Assembly: GCA_020633495.1 (NCBI GenBank)
Contig: JACKDR010000019.1
Span: 1 to 64,000, forward strand
Source of the DNA: Kofleriaceae bacterium
Lineage (GTDB): Bacteria; Myxococcota_A; Polyangia; Haliangiales; Haliangiaceae
Reading direction: 5' to 3'
DNA: 64,000 nucleotides
Part shown: piece after piece, positions 22,230-37,900 of the stretch
Position numbering within the stretch: position 1 is the first letter of the stretch
Layout: each line of letters opens with the position of its first letter
The notes under the pieces: generated by a model
What the model was told of the DNA's origin: nothing
The model's input: the letters and a program-made list of their open reading frames with translations, nothing else
Databases searched by the model: none
Made by a program: the position numbers and the translations under genes

Positions 22230-22251
22230 CCGCGCCGGGGGCCCGGCGCGG
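22230..22251. terminator. Terminator-like hairpin between convergent dehydrogenase and lon
   Basis: CCGCGCCGGG and CCCGGCGCGG are perfect complements around GG. The palindrome lies in the 125-base gap between the two stop codons and can serve both strands. It has no T-run. Confidence 0.5.
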
Positions 22252-22323
22252 GGCAGGACGAGCGGGTCGCTCGGTGACCGGGTGCTCGACCTGGAGTGTT
22301 CGTCCACGCTCCCGACCGCGAGC

Positions 22324-24834
<2,511 letters not shown>

Positions 24835-24902
24835 GGCAGGACCTTCGAGGACCGTAGTACGAGGAGGTGACGTCGAAAAGGGACCGCGCCCAGATCAGGC
24901 GG

Positions 24903-25743
24903 TCAGCGGGCCTTCTTCTTGAGACGCTCCAGGTGCTGGCTCAGGTCCACGAGCTTGCGACGCGCCTCGTCGTCGAGGTCGCCGGGCACGTCGATCTGGA
25001 TCGTGACGTAGTGATCGCCGCCGTCTCCGGTGGGTCCGACCACGCCCTTGCCGCGCAGCCGCAGCTTCTTGCCGCTCGACGTCCCGGGCGGGACCTTGAC
25101 GCTGGCGGTGCCGGTGAGCGTCGCGACCGTGCGGACCGTGCCGAGGATGGCGTCGGCGAACGGCAGGCGCAGCTCGGAGTGGACGTCGAGGCCGCGGATC
25201 GTGAGCCAGGTGCCGTCGGCGGCGCGCACCTTGGTCTCGGTGGGCGTCGGCTCGGCCGCGGCCGCGGCGTGACGCGCGGCGCGCCGCGCGGGCCGCGGTG
25301 GCCGTGGCCGCCGCCGCGGTGGCGGCGGGCCTCGGCGAACGGCCCCCAGTCGTCGTCGACCTCGACGTGGACGCCGCCGCCGCCGGGCCGGCCGCCGGGC
25401 GCGCTGGCGAACAGCTGGCTGAACAGGTCGGAGAGGTCCCACACCTGCGGTCCGTGCCCACCCGGCGCGCCGGCGCCGAACGGCACGCCGCCGCCGCGGA
25501 ACCCGCCCGCGGCGACCTGCGCGCGCACCAGGTCGTACTGGTTGCGCTTGGCCGGGTCCGAGAGGATCTCGTAGGCCGTGCTGATCTCCTTGAAGCGGGC
25601 CTCCTTGGCCTTGTCGCCGCCGGTCGAGTCGGGGTGGTACTGCTTGGCCAGCTTGCGGTACGCCTTCTTGATGTCGGCGGCGCTGGCCTTGGCGTCGACC
25701 CCGAGGACCTTGTACTGGTCGACGGTGGGGTCGAAGTCGATCG

Positions 25744-25747
<4 letters not shown>
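24903..25747 (-). CDS. DnaJ-type Hsp40 co-chaperone, interrupted by one frameshift
   Basis: A J-domain protein that activates Hsp70. The J-domain (about 10-75) has His38-Pro39-Asp40 in KLAKQYHPD and EILSDPAKRNQYD. A Gly/Phe- and His-rich linker follows, then a C-terminal substrate-binding domain (DVHSELRLPFADAILGTVRT, KVPPGTSSGKKLRLRGKG, DHYVTIQIDVP). It lacks the CxxCxGxG zinc fingers, so it is a class B/CbpA-like protein. The frame changes in the linker near 25,280, explained by one missing base in a GC tract; both halves belong to one protein. ATG 25747 overlaps the clpB stop (ATGA), which strongly suggests one operon. Confidence 0.83.
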
Positions 25748-28359
<2,612 letters not shown>

Positions 28360-28369
28360 GGCGAGACCG

Positions 28370-28397
28370 AACGTAATCACGCTGACGATCTGGTCAA
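28370..28397 (-). promoter_or_regulatory. Sigma-70-type promoter of clpB
   Basis: On the minus strand, TTGACC (28392-28397) and TACGTT (28370-28375) are separated by 16 bases. The -10 is ten bases from the ATG, so the transcript should be leaderless or nearly so. No CIRCE-like inverted repeat is visible. Confidence 0.6.
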
Positions 28398-28466
28398 GCG
28401 TGCCCGCGCCGGCGGAGCGGGGATCTTGTGCCGCACGCGCGTCCAACACCGCCGGCCGGAGACGCC

Positions 28467-28660
28467 AGAGCCATTGCCCTTTTGGGGGAGCCGGGACAGC
28501 TCCCCCGACGTTGGTCCGGAACCCAGAGACTTCAGAGCCATTGCCCTTTTGGGGAGCCGGGACAGCTCCCCCGACGTTGGTCCGGAACCCGGAGACTTCA
28601 GAGCCATTGTCCTTTGGGGGAGCCAGGACAGCTCCCCCGAGCCCCCATCCGGGAACCAGA
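28467..28660 (+). repeat. Three tandem 66-67-bp hairpin units upstream of clpB
   Basis: Copies begin at 28467, 28534 and 28600. Each carries AGAGCCATTG, a CCCTTTTGGGG-type run, then the hairpin GGGGGAGC-seven bases-GCTCCCCC (28484-28506 in copy one) and, in copies one and two, CGACGTTGGTCCGGAACCC. Copy three diverges after the hairpin. They fill the 315-base space between clpB and the LysR remnant together with the clpB promoter. Confidence 0.9.
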
Positions 28661-28674
28661 AGTCGGCGGCACAC

Positions 28675-28900
28675 CTATACGGTGGCACGGAGCTGGGCCT
28701 CGAGCTCGTCGACGAGGACGCGCACGCGGACGTCGTCGCGCTGCGACGCGTGGTAGAGCGCGTGCACCGGCAGGGTCGCGATCGGCGGGTCGTGCAGGCG
28801 CACCAGCGTGCCCTGCGCGCGGCCGGGCTCGCCCAGGAACGGCGGCAAGAGGCCCATCCCCGCGCCCCACGTGATGGCGTCGGCCACCGCGGTGATCGCG
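28675..28900 (-). pseudogene. 3' remnant of a LysR-family regulator
   Basis: Only about 75 residues resemble the end of a LysR substrate-binding domain: AVADAITWGAGMGLLPPFLG, then GTLVRLHDPPIATLPVHALY, and a final helix (RVRVLVDELEAQLRATV) before TAG at 28675. The DNA-binding half is missing. Homology stops near 28,890-28,905, where a plus-strand HNH fragment takes over. The upper boundary is approximate. Confidence 0.6.
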
Positions 28901-29344
28901 CGGGACCACGGTCGGTGCCGGGTGCCGGGCTGCCGGTCGTCCCGGTTCATCGAGGTCCACCACGTGCAACCGCGGGCCCAGGGCGGTCCCCACACGATGG
29001 CCAACCTGATCTCGCTCTGGGGTGGGCATCACGACGCGGTCCACACGGGTCGCCTGCGGATCGCGCGCGCCGCGTCGGGGGAGCCGACGTTCACCCACGC
29101 CGACGGGCGATCGGACGGGATGCCGACGACGAAGCCGACGCGACACCGGGCCGGACGATCGTCGGCCGTTCCGCCACGGTCCGGAGCGCAGGATGGCCCG
29201 CTCGGGGACGTCGAACAGGCCTTGCGCGGTCTGGGCTTCTCGGCCGCGAAGGCACGCGCGGCGGCGGCCGCGTGCGCCTCCCACATCGGGCAGCCGCTCG
29301 AGGACCTGGTACGGCGCGCGCTTCGCGCGGCGCACGAGCCGTGA
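28890..29344 (+). pseudogene. 5'-truncated HNH endonuclease
   Basis: The frame carries RDHGRCRVPGCRSSRFIEVHH, with downstream QPRAQGGPHTMANLISLWGGHH: the HNH nuclease core with its two zinc Cys and the catalytic His pair. The C-terminus has QALRGLGFSAAKARAAAAA, like the RuvA C-terminal helices often fused to HNH proteins in Myxococcota. The usual N-terminal 250-300 residues (DUF222-like in relatives) are absent; upstream bases belong to the LysR remnant. The nuclease core looks intact but without a normal start, so it is probably not expressed. Confidence 0.65.
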
Positions 29345-29391
29345 GCCGCGCGGTGCATCGTCTGCCGTCGCCGATCTGACCGGCATTGGGG

Positions 29392-30462
29392 CTAGGGGAC
29401 CGGGAACGCGGTCCTGCCCTCCAGGAACTCGAACACGCTGATGGCCACCGGGCGAGCCGCCACGGTGAGGTGCGGGAGCAGATCGGGCGGGAGCGCCTCG
29501 AGGATCCGGGCCAGCACGCGCTGGGGAGCCCGCGTGCGGATCTCGAACCGAGGGTCGGAGCCGCCGCGCGCGCCCTGCACGTGGCCCGTGTCGCCGATCA
29601 GCCGCTGGAACGTGTCGATCGGCCGCTGGAACGTGTCGATCAGGCTCTGGATCGTGTCGACGGTGGGCAGGCGCCGTGTGCCCGGGTGCGCGACGGTGAG
29701 GTGGCGCGCCTGCGGCGCAGACAGGCCGTCGAACGCGGCGACGACGACGTGCTCGCCGCCCGCGGGCGCCAGCCCCACGACGTCGTCGAGCGCGGTGAAG
29801 GCGTCGTCGGTCGCGGTCATCCACTCGATCGCGACCGCGCTGATGCGCACGAGCGTCGTGCCGTCGCCGCGACAGGGCTCGTCGAAGTAGGGATTGCACA
29901 CCAGGTCCAGCGGCGGGTAGGCCGAGCGCAGGCGGTCCGCCTGGGCCTCCTCGACGTGGTCGCAGTAGCCACCGCGAACCGCCGGGGACAGGTCCCCGAT
30001 GGAGCCGGCGTGCGCGCCCACCGCGCCGCCAGCCCACGCGCCGACCAGGGTGTCGCTCACGAGCATGCCGAGCAGCGTGCGACTCAGCGGCGCGTCCGGC
30101 GACGCGTAGGACGCGTCGTCGACGAAGCACCGTGGGTCATCGCTATCATCGACCCGCGTGAGGATGCGCCAGCACCCCTGGTTCTCGGTCCACACGCGGA
30201 TGCGCCCGGCCTCGACCGAGAGCTCGGCGAGCAGGCGCGGGGTGTCCTGGCCGGGCCGGAGCCGCCGGCCGATCAGCTCGTACCACTCCGCGAGCGCTCC
30301 CGGCAGCGGTCTCGCCAGCCGAGCCACGGCGTGCGCGAGCTCGTGCGCGGTGTTGCCGTCGCCATCAGAGAGCGGGCGCAGATACCACCGCTCGACGAAG
30401 GCCCCGAGCGCACGCCACCGCTCCGACTCCAGCAGCTGACGACGTCGTGCGCTCAGCGCCAT
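29392..30462 (-). CDS. SMI1/KNR4 (SUKH)-like protein
   Basis: A 356-residue protein. Residues about 50-160 (LPGALAEWYELIGRRL, then VWTENQGCWRILTRVDDSDD and CFVDDASY ... LSRTLLGMLVSDTLVGAW) have the order and key residues of SUKH immunity proteins: the LP-x-E-Y helix and the ENQG-x-W strand. SUKH proteins often neutralise nuclease or deaminase toxins of contact-dependent systems. No toxin is beside it; the nearest nuclease is the broken HNH gene. A short internal repeat (IDTFQR twice) is coded by a 21-bp tandem repeat near 29,600-29,660. Family assignment is by eye and moderate. Confidence 0.55.
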   Translation of the reverse strand: MALSARRRQLLESERWRALGAFVERWYLRPLSDGDGNTAHELAHAVARLARPLPGALAEWYELIGRRLRPGQDTPRLLAELSVEAGRIRVWTENQGCWRILTRVDDSDDPRCFVDDASYASPDAPLSRTLLGMLVSDTLVGAWAGGAVGAHAGSIGDLSPAVRGGYCDHVEEAQADRLRSAYPPLDLVCNPYFDEPCRGDGTTLVRISAVAIEWMTATDDAFTALDDVVGLAPAGGEHVVVAAFDGLSAPQARHLTVAHPGTRRLPTVDTIQSLIDTFQRPIDTFQRLIGDTGHVQGARGGSDPRFEIRTRAPQRVLARILEALPPDLLPHLTVAARPVAISVFEFLEGRTAFPVP

Positions 30463-30504
30463 CTCGCGGGGACGTTACCAGGCCGTGAGCCCGGACGCTC
30501 CGGA

Positions 30505-30807
30505 CGACCGTGGTCTCGGAGACGCCGGTCCGGAGTGGCTGACCGCGGTCTCGGAGACGTCGGTCAGCTCCAGGCCGGCAGGTGACCGTGGTCTCGGAGA
30601 CGTCGGTCAGCTCCGGCCGGCCCGGGCGGCCCGGACGCTCCGGACGCTCCGACCGATCAGCCGCGCGTCAGCGCGGCGGGTTCGCGCCCCAGCGCAGGTG
30701 ACCGTGGTCTCGGAGACGTCGGTCAGCTCCGGCCGGCCCAGGCGGCCCGGACGCTCCGGACGCTCCGACCGATCAGCCGCGCGTCAGCGCGGCGGGTCGC
30801 GCCCCAC
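30505..30807 (+). repeat. Second array of the dyad repeat with a 116-bp tandem duplication
   Basis: Copies of the core found at 2.2-2.6 kb start at 30505, 30540, 30583 and 30699, all in the same orientation. Most read TGACCGTGGTCTCGGAGACG then TCGGTCAG. The last two copies head a 116-bp unit (30583-30698), repeated nearly exactly from 30699, that includes CCCGGACGCTCCGGACGCTC and CAGCCGCGCGTCAGCGCGGC, itself a hairpin. The array fills the 377 bases between the SUKH-like gene and the TatT-like gene's terminators. Confidence 0.9.
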
Positions 30808-30839
30808 CGCCGCGGGCGCTCGCCAGAGATGGGGGGTGT

Positions 30840-30890
30840 GGGGGGAGCAGCGCTCCCCCCGCGCGTGAGCTCGCCCGTCTGCGGGCGAGC
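30840..30890 (-). terminator. Two stacked hairpins after the TatT-like gene
   Basis: GCTCGCCCG-TCTG-CGGGCGAGC (30869-30890) is eight bases past the stop codon. GGGGGGAGC-AGC-GCTCCCCCC (30840-30860) follows. Both are perfect 9-bp stems. They also shield the gene from the repeat array. The second shares the GGGGGAGC/GCTCCCCC arms of the clpB-side repeats. Confidence 0.65.
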
Positions 30891-30897
30891 GGATCGC

Positions 30898-31857
30898 TCA
30901 GAACGGGAAGTCGCCGGCCTCGCGTCGCTTGATCAGCAGCTCGGCCTTGCGCTTCTCGATCGCGGTCTCGGGCTGCAGCTCGGGGATGATGTCGAGCGGC
31001 GCGTCCATGACGGTCTTGACCATCCGGTCGAACAGCGCGCCGTCCTGCTTCTTGGGCGCGTAGTTCTCGGCGACCAGGTTGTAGGTCGCCAGGTAGTCGG
31101 GCGCGGTCTTGATCGACGCCTGGAAGTGCTCCCAGCTCTTGTCGAGGTCGCCGCCGGCGAAGCTCGGCGCGATCGCGTAGAACGCGCCCCAGTAGCGGTC
31201 CGGCGCGCCGTAGAAGTAGGTCGGGTCGAGGTCGGTGACCCGGCTCATGATCGACACGATCCGGTCCTTGTACTTGAGCACGACCGTGATGTCCTGGGCG
31301 TTGCCCCACTTGCCCAGGTTGGTCGCGTACCAGTACATCAGCCCGACGCCCTGGCGATCGATCAGCGCGACCGCGTCCTTCATGTCGACGCCGCTGGCCA
31401 GGCGCTGCTCGAACTCCGGCGACAGCGCCGACAGGCCGCGCGACGCGTAGTCGAAGCCCTTCTTGTGGGTGGCCAGGAACTCGTCGAGCTTGGCGTCCTT
31501 CTCGAAGAACAGCCAGCCGTCGGCGAGCAGGTAGCAGCCGTGGGACAGCTTGTCGTAGGTCTGCCAGTCGTCGTCACGCAGCGCGATCGCCGCCTCCCAC
31601 TTCTGGATCGCGAGCTCGAGCTGGGCGCGATCGCCGCGCTGGGCCCAGGCGGCGTCGCCCTCGGCGACCAGCTGGTCGTGCTGCTGCTGGCTGGTGGCGT
31701 CGACCGACGCGCGGTGGATGCCGGTCGCCGAGCTGCCGCTGGTCGCCGGACACCCGGCCACCAGCGGCGCGACGAGCGTGACGGCGGCGAGCGGCGTGAC
31801 CGTGGCGCCGAGGGCGACGGCCGTGGCGGCGACACGGTGACGGAAGCGAGCGAGCAT
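30898..31857 (-). CDS. TatT-like (TRAP transporter T-component family) lipoprotein
   Basis: A 319-residue exported protein. The N-terminus has Arg residues, a hydrophobic run and the lipobox LVAGC. The body is alpha-helical with TPR-like repeats, and segments GVGLMYWYATNLGKWGNAQD and PTYFYGAPDRYWGAFYAIAP then FAGGDLDKSWEHFQASI are diagnostic of the TatT family first described in Treponema TRAP transporters. TatT forms a trimer and probably helps ligand delivery, but no TRAP permease is nearby, so the role here is open. GGGGGG TTCCG precedes ATG 31857. It follows the TPR gene by 57 bases and ends in strong hairpins. Confidence 0.85.
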   Translation of the reverse strand: MLARFRHRVAATAVALGATVTPLAAVTLVAPLVAGCPATSGSSATGIHRASVDATSQQQHDQLVAEGDAAWAQRGDRAQLELAIQKWEAAIALRDDDWQTYDKLSHGCYLLADGWLFFEKDAKLDEFLATHKKGFDYASRGLSALSPEFEQRLASGVDMKDAVALIDRQGVGLMYWYATNLGKWGNAQDITVVLKYKDRIVSIMSRVTDLDPTYFYGAPDRYWGAFYAIAPSFAGGDLDKSWEHFQASIKTAPDYLATYNLVAENYAPKKQDGALFDRMVKTVMDAPLDIIPELQPETAIEKRKAELLIKRREAGDFPF

Positions 31858-31914
31858 CGGAACCCCCCAAGGTTGCGTGGACGGCCGGATGATGCCGGCC
31901 GGCGCGCGCGGGCG

Positions 31915-34900
31915 TCAAGCGCCGGTGAGCGCCGTCGCGATCGCGTCGGCGTGCTCCTCGTCGACGAGCTCGGCGACCTCGTCGATGACGGCGAGGACGC
32001 CGGGGCCCTGGCCCTTGCGGGCCAGCTCGCGCAGCGCGGTGGCGCAGGCGTCGAGGGTCAGCTCGCGATGGCGCTCGTCGATCTCGGTGAGCGCGACCGC
32101 GACCGCGACCGCGGCGCCGTCGCCGAGGTGCGCGGCGATGCTGGCGGCGAGGTTCATCGCGCCCGACGCGCTCGCCGCGATCAGCGCGCGGCCCAGCGTC
32201 GCCGGGTCGGTGGCGTCGCCGAGCAGCTCGCCGCGCTGGGCCAGGTCGGTCGCGACGTCGAGCAGCAGCGGCGGCTCGTCGGCGTGCCAGTAGACGTCGA
32301 TCAGCCGGCGCAGCGTCGGGACGTGGCCGGGGTCGAGATCCGAGGCGCGCAGGAACTCGTCGTCGGCGGCCTCGACGTCGCCCTGGCGCAGGTGCAGCTC
32401 GCCGAGCCGCCACACCAGCTCGGCCTTGCGCTCGGGGGCGTCCGCGAGGGCGGCCAGCGCCCGCAGCGCGCGCGCCGCCGCGGCGGTCTGGCCCGACGCG
32501 CCGTGCAGCTCGGCCAGCGCGCTGAGCGCGCGCTGGTTGTACGGATCGTCGGCGACGACCTGGTCGTAGCAGAGCGCGGCGGCGCCGGCCTCGCCGGCCA
32601 TGCGCTGCAGGTCGGCGAGCTCGAGGCGGGCCTCGGTGAGCGCGGCGGTGTCGTCGGGCGCGATCCGCTCGATCGCGGCGCGCGCCGCCAGCACCGCGGC
32701 GGCGTAGTCGCCGGTGCGGACGCCGAGCTTGATCACCGAGGCCAGGGCGTCGCGGGTGACGGCGTCGCCGATGGCCTGGCGGGCGTGGGCGATGGCCTCG
32801 GCGTCGCGGCCCTGGGCCTCGGCGATCTGGGCGCGGCGCATCGCCAGCGCCTCGCGCGGCAGCGACGACCGGTGGGGCTGGACCCGCGCGTACAGGGCGT
32901 CGGCGCGCGGCCAGTCCTTGGCGTCGAACGCCAGCGCGGCGCGGGCCTCGAGCGCGCCCGGGTGGTCGCGGTCGGCGTCGAGCGCGCGATCGTAGGCGGC
33001 GCCGGCGGCGGCGAGGTCGTGGCGGTGCAGCTGGTGGACCCGGCCGATCTCGAACCACAGCGTCGCGCGCTCGGCGGGATCGGCGATCGCCATGGCGTGG
33101 GCGGTGAGCAGCGCCGTCAGCATCGGCCAGTCGTGGTCGGCCTCGGCCCGCGACGCCAGGTGGCGGAACGCCAGGCCGCTGCCAGGGTCGAGATCGAGCA
33201 GGTGCTGGGCGTGGCGGTCGGCGGCGCCGCCGTCGTCGCGACGCTGGGCGTCGATCAGCGCGGCCTCGAACGCCGCGACCCGCTCGTCGCGATCGCCGGC
33301 GGCGGCGCGCGCCGGGCGCTCGTCGGCGGGGGCCAGCCGCGTCGCCTCGGCGCGGGCCTCGCGCATGACGTCGTCGTCGCCGGCGGCCTCGGCGGCCAGC
33401 GACGCGGTCTCGGCCAGCCGCCGGGCCTCGGCGGCGTCGCCCGCGCGATCGGCGGCGGCGGCGGCGCGCAGCAAGAGGCGGGCGCGCTCCTCGGGGCGGC
33501 CGACCGCGGCGGCGCGCTCGAACAGCACGGCGGCGTCGGCGAGGCGGCCGTCGCGCTCGTAGATCATCGCCAGCGGACGGGGCGCCGCCGGGATGTCGGG
33601 GTCGAGGCGGAGCGCCTCCTCGAGGTTGACCCGGGCCTGCTCGGGCTCGAGCAGCTTCTCGGCGAACACCAGCGCCAGCTCGAGGTGCAGCGCGCCGCGA
33701 TCGCGCGGCGCCGAGGTCGCCGCGATCTCGCGGTAGAGCAGCTGCGCGGCCAGCGCCCACTCGCCGCGCGCCATCGCCACCGAGCGCAGCGCGTGCGCGA
33801 TCTCGGGGTCGTCGGGGGCGCAGGCGTGGGCCTCGCGCAGGCACCGGTAGGTCTCGGCCTCGCGGTGCAGGGTGTCGCGGTACAGCCGGGCCCGGCGGTG
33901 CCACAGCGCGGCCCGCGCGATCCGGTCGGTGGTGGCGACGATGCGGCGGCCGAGCAGCTCGGTCAGGCCGTCCCAGTCGCCGCGGGCCTCGAGCGCGGCC
34001 TCGTCGTCGTCGGGCGCGGCGGCGGTGGCCTCGGCCTGGCGCGGCGTCACCACGGCGGTGCCGGCGTCGGCCTTGCCGTGGACCGGCACCGGCTTGATGG
34101 TCGGTGCCGCGACCTCGACGATGGGGTGCTCGCCGGTGATCGCCTCGGGATCGGCGAGGCGGACGTCGCCGGCGCGGTCGAGGGCGTGCTCGCCGGTGGG
34201 CGCGGCGACCTCGGGGATCTCGGGGATCGCGGGGAGGTCGACGGCGGCGGCGGCCGGCGCGGTGGCGGCGGCCGGGGCCTCGGCCTCGGACGCGGCCTCG
34301 TCGGGCGCGGCGTCGTCGGCGACGACCGCGGCGGGCGCCTCGGCGGTCGTGGCCTCGGTGGTCACGGCCTCGGCCTCCACGGCGTCGGCGACCGCGTCGG
34401 CGACCACCGCCTCGCCGGCCTCGGCCCCGGTCGCCCCGGTGGCGGCCTCGGCGGGCGCGGTCGCGCCGTCGCGCAGGCCGGCGTCGGTGGGCGCGCCGTC
34501 GACCGACAGCCCGCCCGGCGCGCCGTTGACGATCGCCTCGGTGATCCCGGTGGCGACGGCCTCCATCATGTCGGTCAGGGTCTGCGCCACCGCCGCCATG
34601 ACCTCGTCGTGGGTGGTGTCGGGCGGCGGCGCGACCGCCGCCATCGGCTGGGTCACGGCGTGGGGCGGCGCGGTCGCGCCGCGGGCCCGGCCGATCTCCC
34701 CCGACACGACCTCGGGGTCGCGGCCGAGGGCGTCGAGCCGGCTCTTGATCCAGCCGCGATCGCCCGCCGGCAGCGTCGTGGTCGACAGCGCGCGCTCGTA
34801 CAGGGCGCGGGCGCCGGCCAGATCGTCGTCGACGACCAGCGCGTTGGCCAGCGGCAGCCAGACCTCGACCAGATCGGGATCGGCGGCGTGGGCGGCGGCG

Positions 34901-37900
34901 AAGCACTCGCTCGACCGCCGCGGGTCCTTGAAGACGTCGCGGTGCAGGACGCCGAGCCGCAGCCAGGCCCGGGCCGCCACCGTGCCGGTGGCGCTGCGCG
35001 CGGTCCGCTCGCACGCGTCCGAGAGCCGGACGAAGTCGCCGCTGCGCTCGAGCGCGACCGTCAGCTCGTCGAGCAGGTCGGGATCGGCGGGGGCCAGGGC
35101 GTGGGCCCGGACCAGCGCGTCGGCGGCGATGTCGTCGCCGAGGTGGGTGCGCGCGGCGCCGGCCGCGGCCCGGTACAGCGCGACCGCGACGTCGCCGGGG
35201 GCGCGCGCCGCCGCCGCGAACAGCGCGGTGACGAAGACGTCGGGGTTGGGCTCGGTGGCGGCGGCGAGCCGGGCCACCGCGGCGGCGATCTCGGGCAGCG
35301 TCGCGCCGCCGGCGGCGCGGGTCGCGAGGGCCTCGCCGATCAGCTCGGCGGCGGCGCGGTGCTCGCCGGCGGCGGCGACCCGCTCGGCCTCGGCCTCGAG
35401 GGGCGGCGGCGCGCTCGGCGGGGCCGAGCGCGGTGGCGGCGGTGGCGGCCGCGCTCGCGGTGGCGGCCGCGGCCAGCGCCTGGGGCCTCGGCGGCGGCGG
35501 CGGCCTGGTCGGCGCCGGCGGGCAGCTCCCAGGCGCCGTCGATGGCGTCGGCGGCGCCGTCGACGGCGTCGGCCCGGGCCATGGCGCGGGTCGCGGCGGC
35601 GGCGGCCTCGGCGGCGTCGAACATGACGGCGCTGCTCTCGGCGACCGCGACCGCGTCGACCGAGCGCGACGCGTCGCGCGCCGCGCTCGCCGGCGGCGGC
35701 GCGGCGGCGGCGGCCGGGGCCGTGGTCGCCGGTGGCGGGCGGCCGCGCCTGGCGCGCCCTCGGCCTCGAGCGCGCGCAGCCGGGCCTCGACCCGCGCCGC
35801 GGCGCCGGCGTCGACGACCTGATCGCGATACAGCGCCAGCGCCTCGGCGAGCCGGGCCCGGGCCTCGGTGGGCGGCGCCGCCGCGGCGGTGTGCTCGAGC
35901 GCGGCGGCGAGCTCGGCCTTGCGCTCGCGCTCGGTGTGGAGCGCGAACAGCAGCATCGCGCCGTCGTCGGACAGCTGGCCGGTGGCGCGCGCCTCCTCGA
36001 GCAGCGCGATCGCGTCGCGGTCGCGGCCCAGGCGGTGGTGCGCGGTCGCCATCGCGACCAGGTCGGTGGCGATGCGCCGCTCGGCCGCGATCGCCTCGTA
36101 GGCGTCGAGCGACTCGGCGAAGTCGCCGCGCGCGAAGGTCTCGGCGGCGAGCAGGCGCAGCGTCGCGTCGCGGCGCGCGCCCGGCTCGTGGGCGGCGGCG
36201 GCGGCGCGCATCGCGGCGCGCGCGCGCGCGGCACGTCGTCGAGCCGGTCGTAGCAGACGTCGGCGAGCTCGAGCAGGATCTCGGCGCGCCGCGGGCCGGG
36301 GCCGCGGCCGTCGGTGGTGGCGTCGGCGAGCCGCTGCAGGGCGTCGGCGTAGGGCTCGAACTCGCCGTGCTCGGCGAGGACGTCGACCAGCTCTCGCATC
36401 AGCTCGACGTCGCCGGGCTCGAGCTCGAGCGCCGCGGTGAGGTGGGCGGCGGCGACGTCGAGGTGGCCGGTGCGGCGGGCGTCGCCGGCCTGGCGCTGCA
36501 GCGCGCTGGCCCGGGCCTGCGGCGGCGGCGGCGACGACGTCGGCGACGACGCCCGCGCTGGCTCGCCGGTGAGCGCCGCGGTGGCGGCGCGCAGCTCGAC
36601 GTCGCCGGGCACCAGCGCGCGGACCTCGTCGAGCGCGGCCCGCGCCCGCGCCGTCCACGCCGACGCCCACGCCTGGGCCGCGGCGTCGCCGGCGGCGCCG
36701 GCGATCAGCATCGCCAGCGCGGCGGCGGCGGCGTCGGCGCGGCCGCGCAGGACCTGCTGGGGGTCGTCGTCGGCGTCGCCGCCGAGGGCGCCGGCCAGCC
36801 GCTCGTAGGCGGCGGCCGCGGCCTCGCGATCGCCGTGGTGGTGGGCGTCGTCGGCGACCGCGCGCAGCGCCGGCCGGTAGTCGGGATCGAGGTCGAGGGC
36901 GCGCCGGTAGGCCTCGAGGGCGACGTCGGGGCGGCCGAGCTCGAGCTGGGTGGCGGCGAGCCGGGCCAGCAGCGCCTTCTGCTGCGCCGGGCGCCGCCCC
37001 GACGCCGCGATCTTGCGGCCCAGGATGACCGCGACGCGATCGAGGTTGCCGGCGGCGCGCTCGACCAGCTCGAGGGCGTCGAGCGCCGGGATGTGATCCT
37101 CGACCATGCGCAGCGCGCCCTCGAGGCAGCGCTGGGCGTCGTCGCCGCGGCCGCCGGCGCGCCGGTACAGCTCGGCGGCGCGGTACCAGGCGTCGGCGCG
37201 GACCGCGGCCGACATGCCGCTGACCGGATCGGCGGCGAAGGCCTCGAGCGAGGTCGCGGCGGCGACCAGGTCGCCGGCGCGCTCGCACAGCTCGGCGCGC
37301 AGGCGGTGGCCGGGGCCGCGCAGCTCCGCCGGCGTGGCGTCGTCGGCGAGCAGGGCCTCGAGCTCGGCCTGGGCGCGGTCGGGCTCGCCGCGCTTCGGCC
37401 GCGACCGCGAGGCGGTAGCGCAGGGTCGGCGCGTCGGCGCGGGTGCCGGCGACGTCGCCCAGCAGGGCGGCGGTGGCGCGGGCGACGTCGTCCCAGGCGC
37501 GCTGCCGCCACGCCGCCTCGGCGAGGGTCTCGAGGATGCAGCAGCGCAGCGGCGCGGCCAGGGCGTCGTCGAGCTCGTGGGCGGCGCGGCTGGCGTGCGG
37601 CAGCGCCGCCGCCGGCTCGTCTGCCTCGAGCCAGGCGGCCGCGGCGTCGATCTCGGCGGCGGCGCGCTCGCCCGGCTCGCCGTCGAGGCGCGCGCCGCGC
37701 CGCCAGCGCCTGAGCCCGGCCCCGCGGATCGCCGGCCTGCGCCAGGATCGTGGCCTGGACCAGCAGCGCGTCGGCGCGGGTGGCGTCGTCGAGGGCCTCG
37801 GGGGCCGCGGCGGCCAGCGCCAGCGCCTCGCCGACGTCGGCCAGCGCCGCGGTCGGGTCGGGCGGGGCCTCGTCGAGGCGCAGCCGGGCGCGCCGGACCA

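Noticed and set aside
29392..30462. Toxin-immunity pair at the SUKH-like gene
   Set aside because: No intact toxin or secretion gene is adjacent; the HNH fragment is on the opposite strand and truncated.
30829..37713. A 2,294-residue plus-strand open frame opposite the TPR and TatT genes
   Set aside because: It has no recognisable domains and its residue make-up mirrors the antisense frame of TPR codons.
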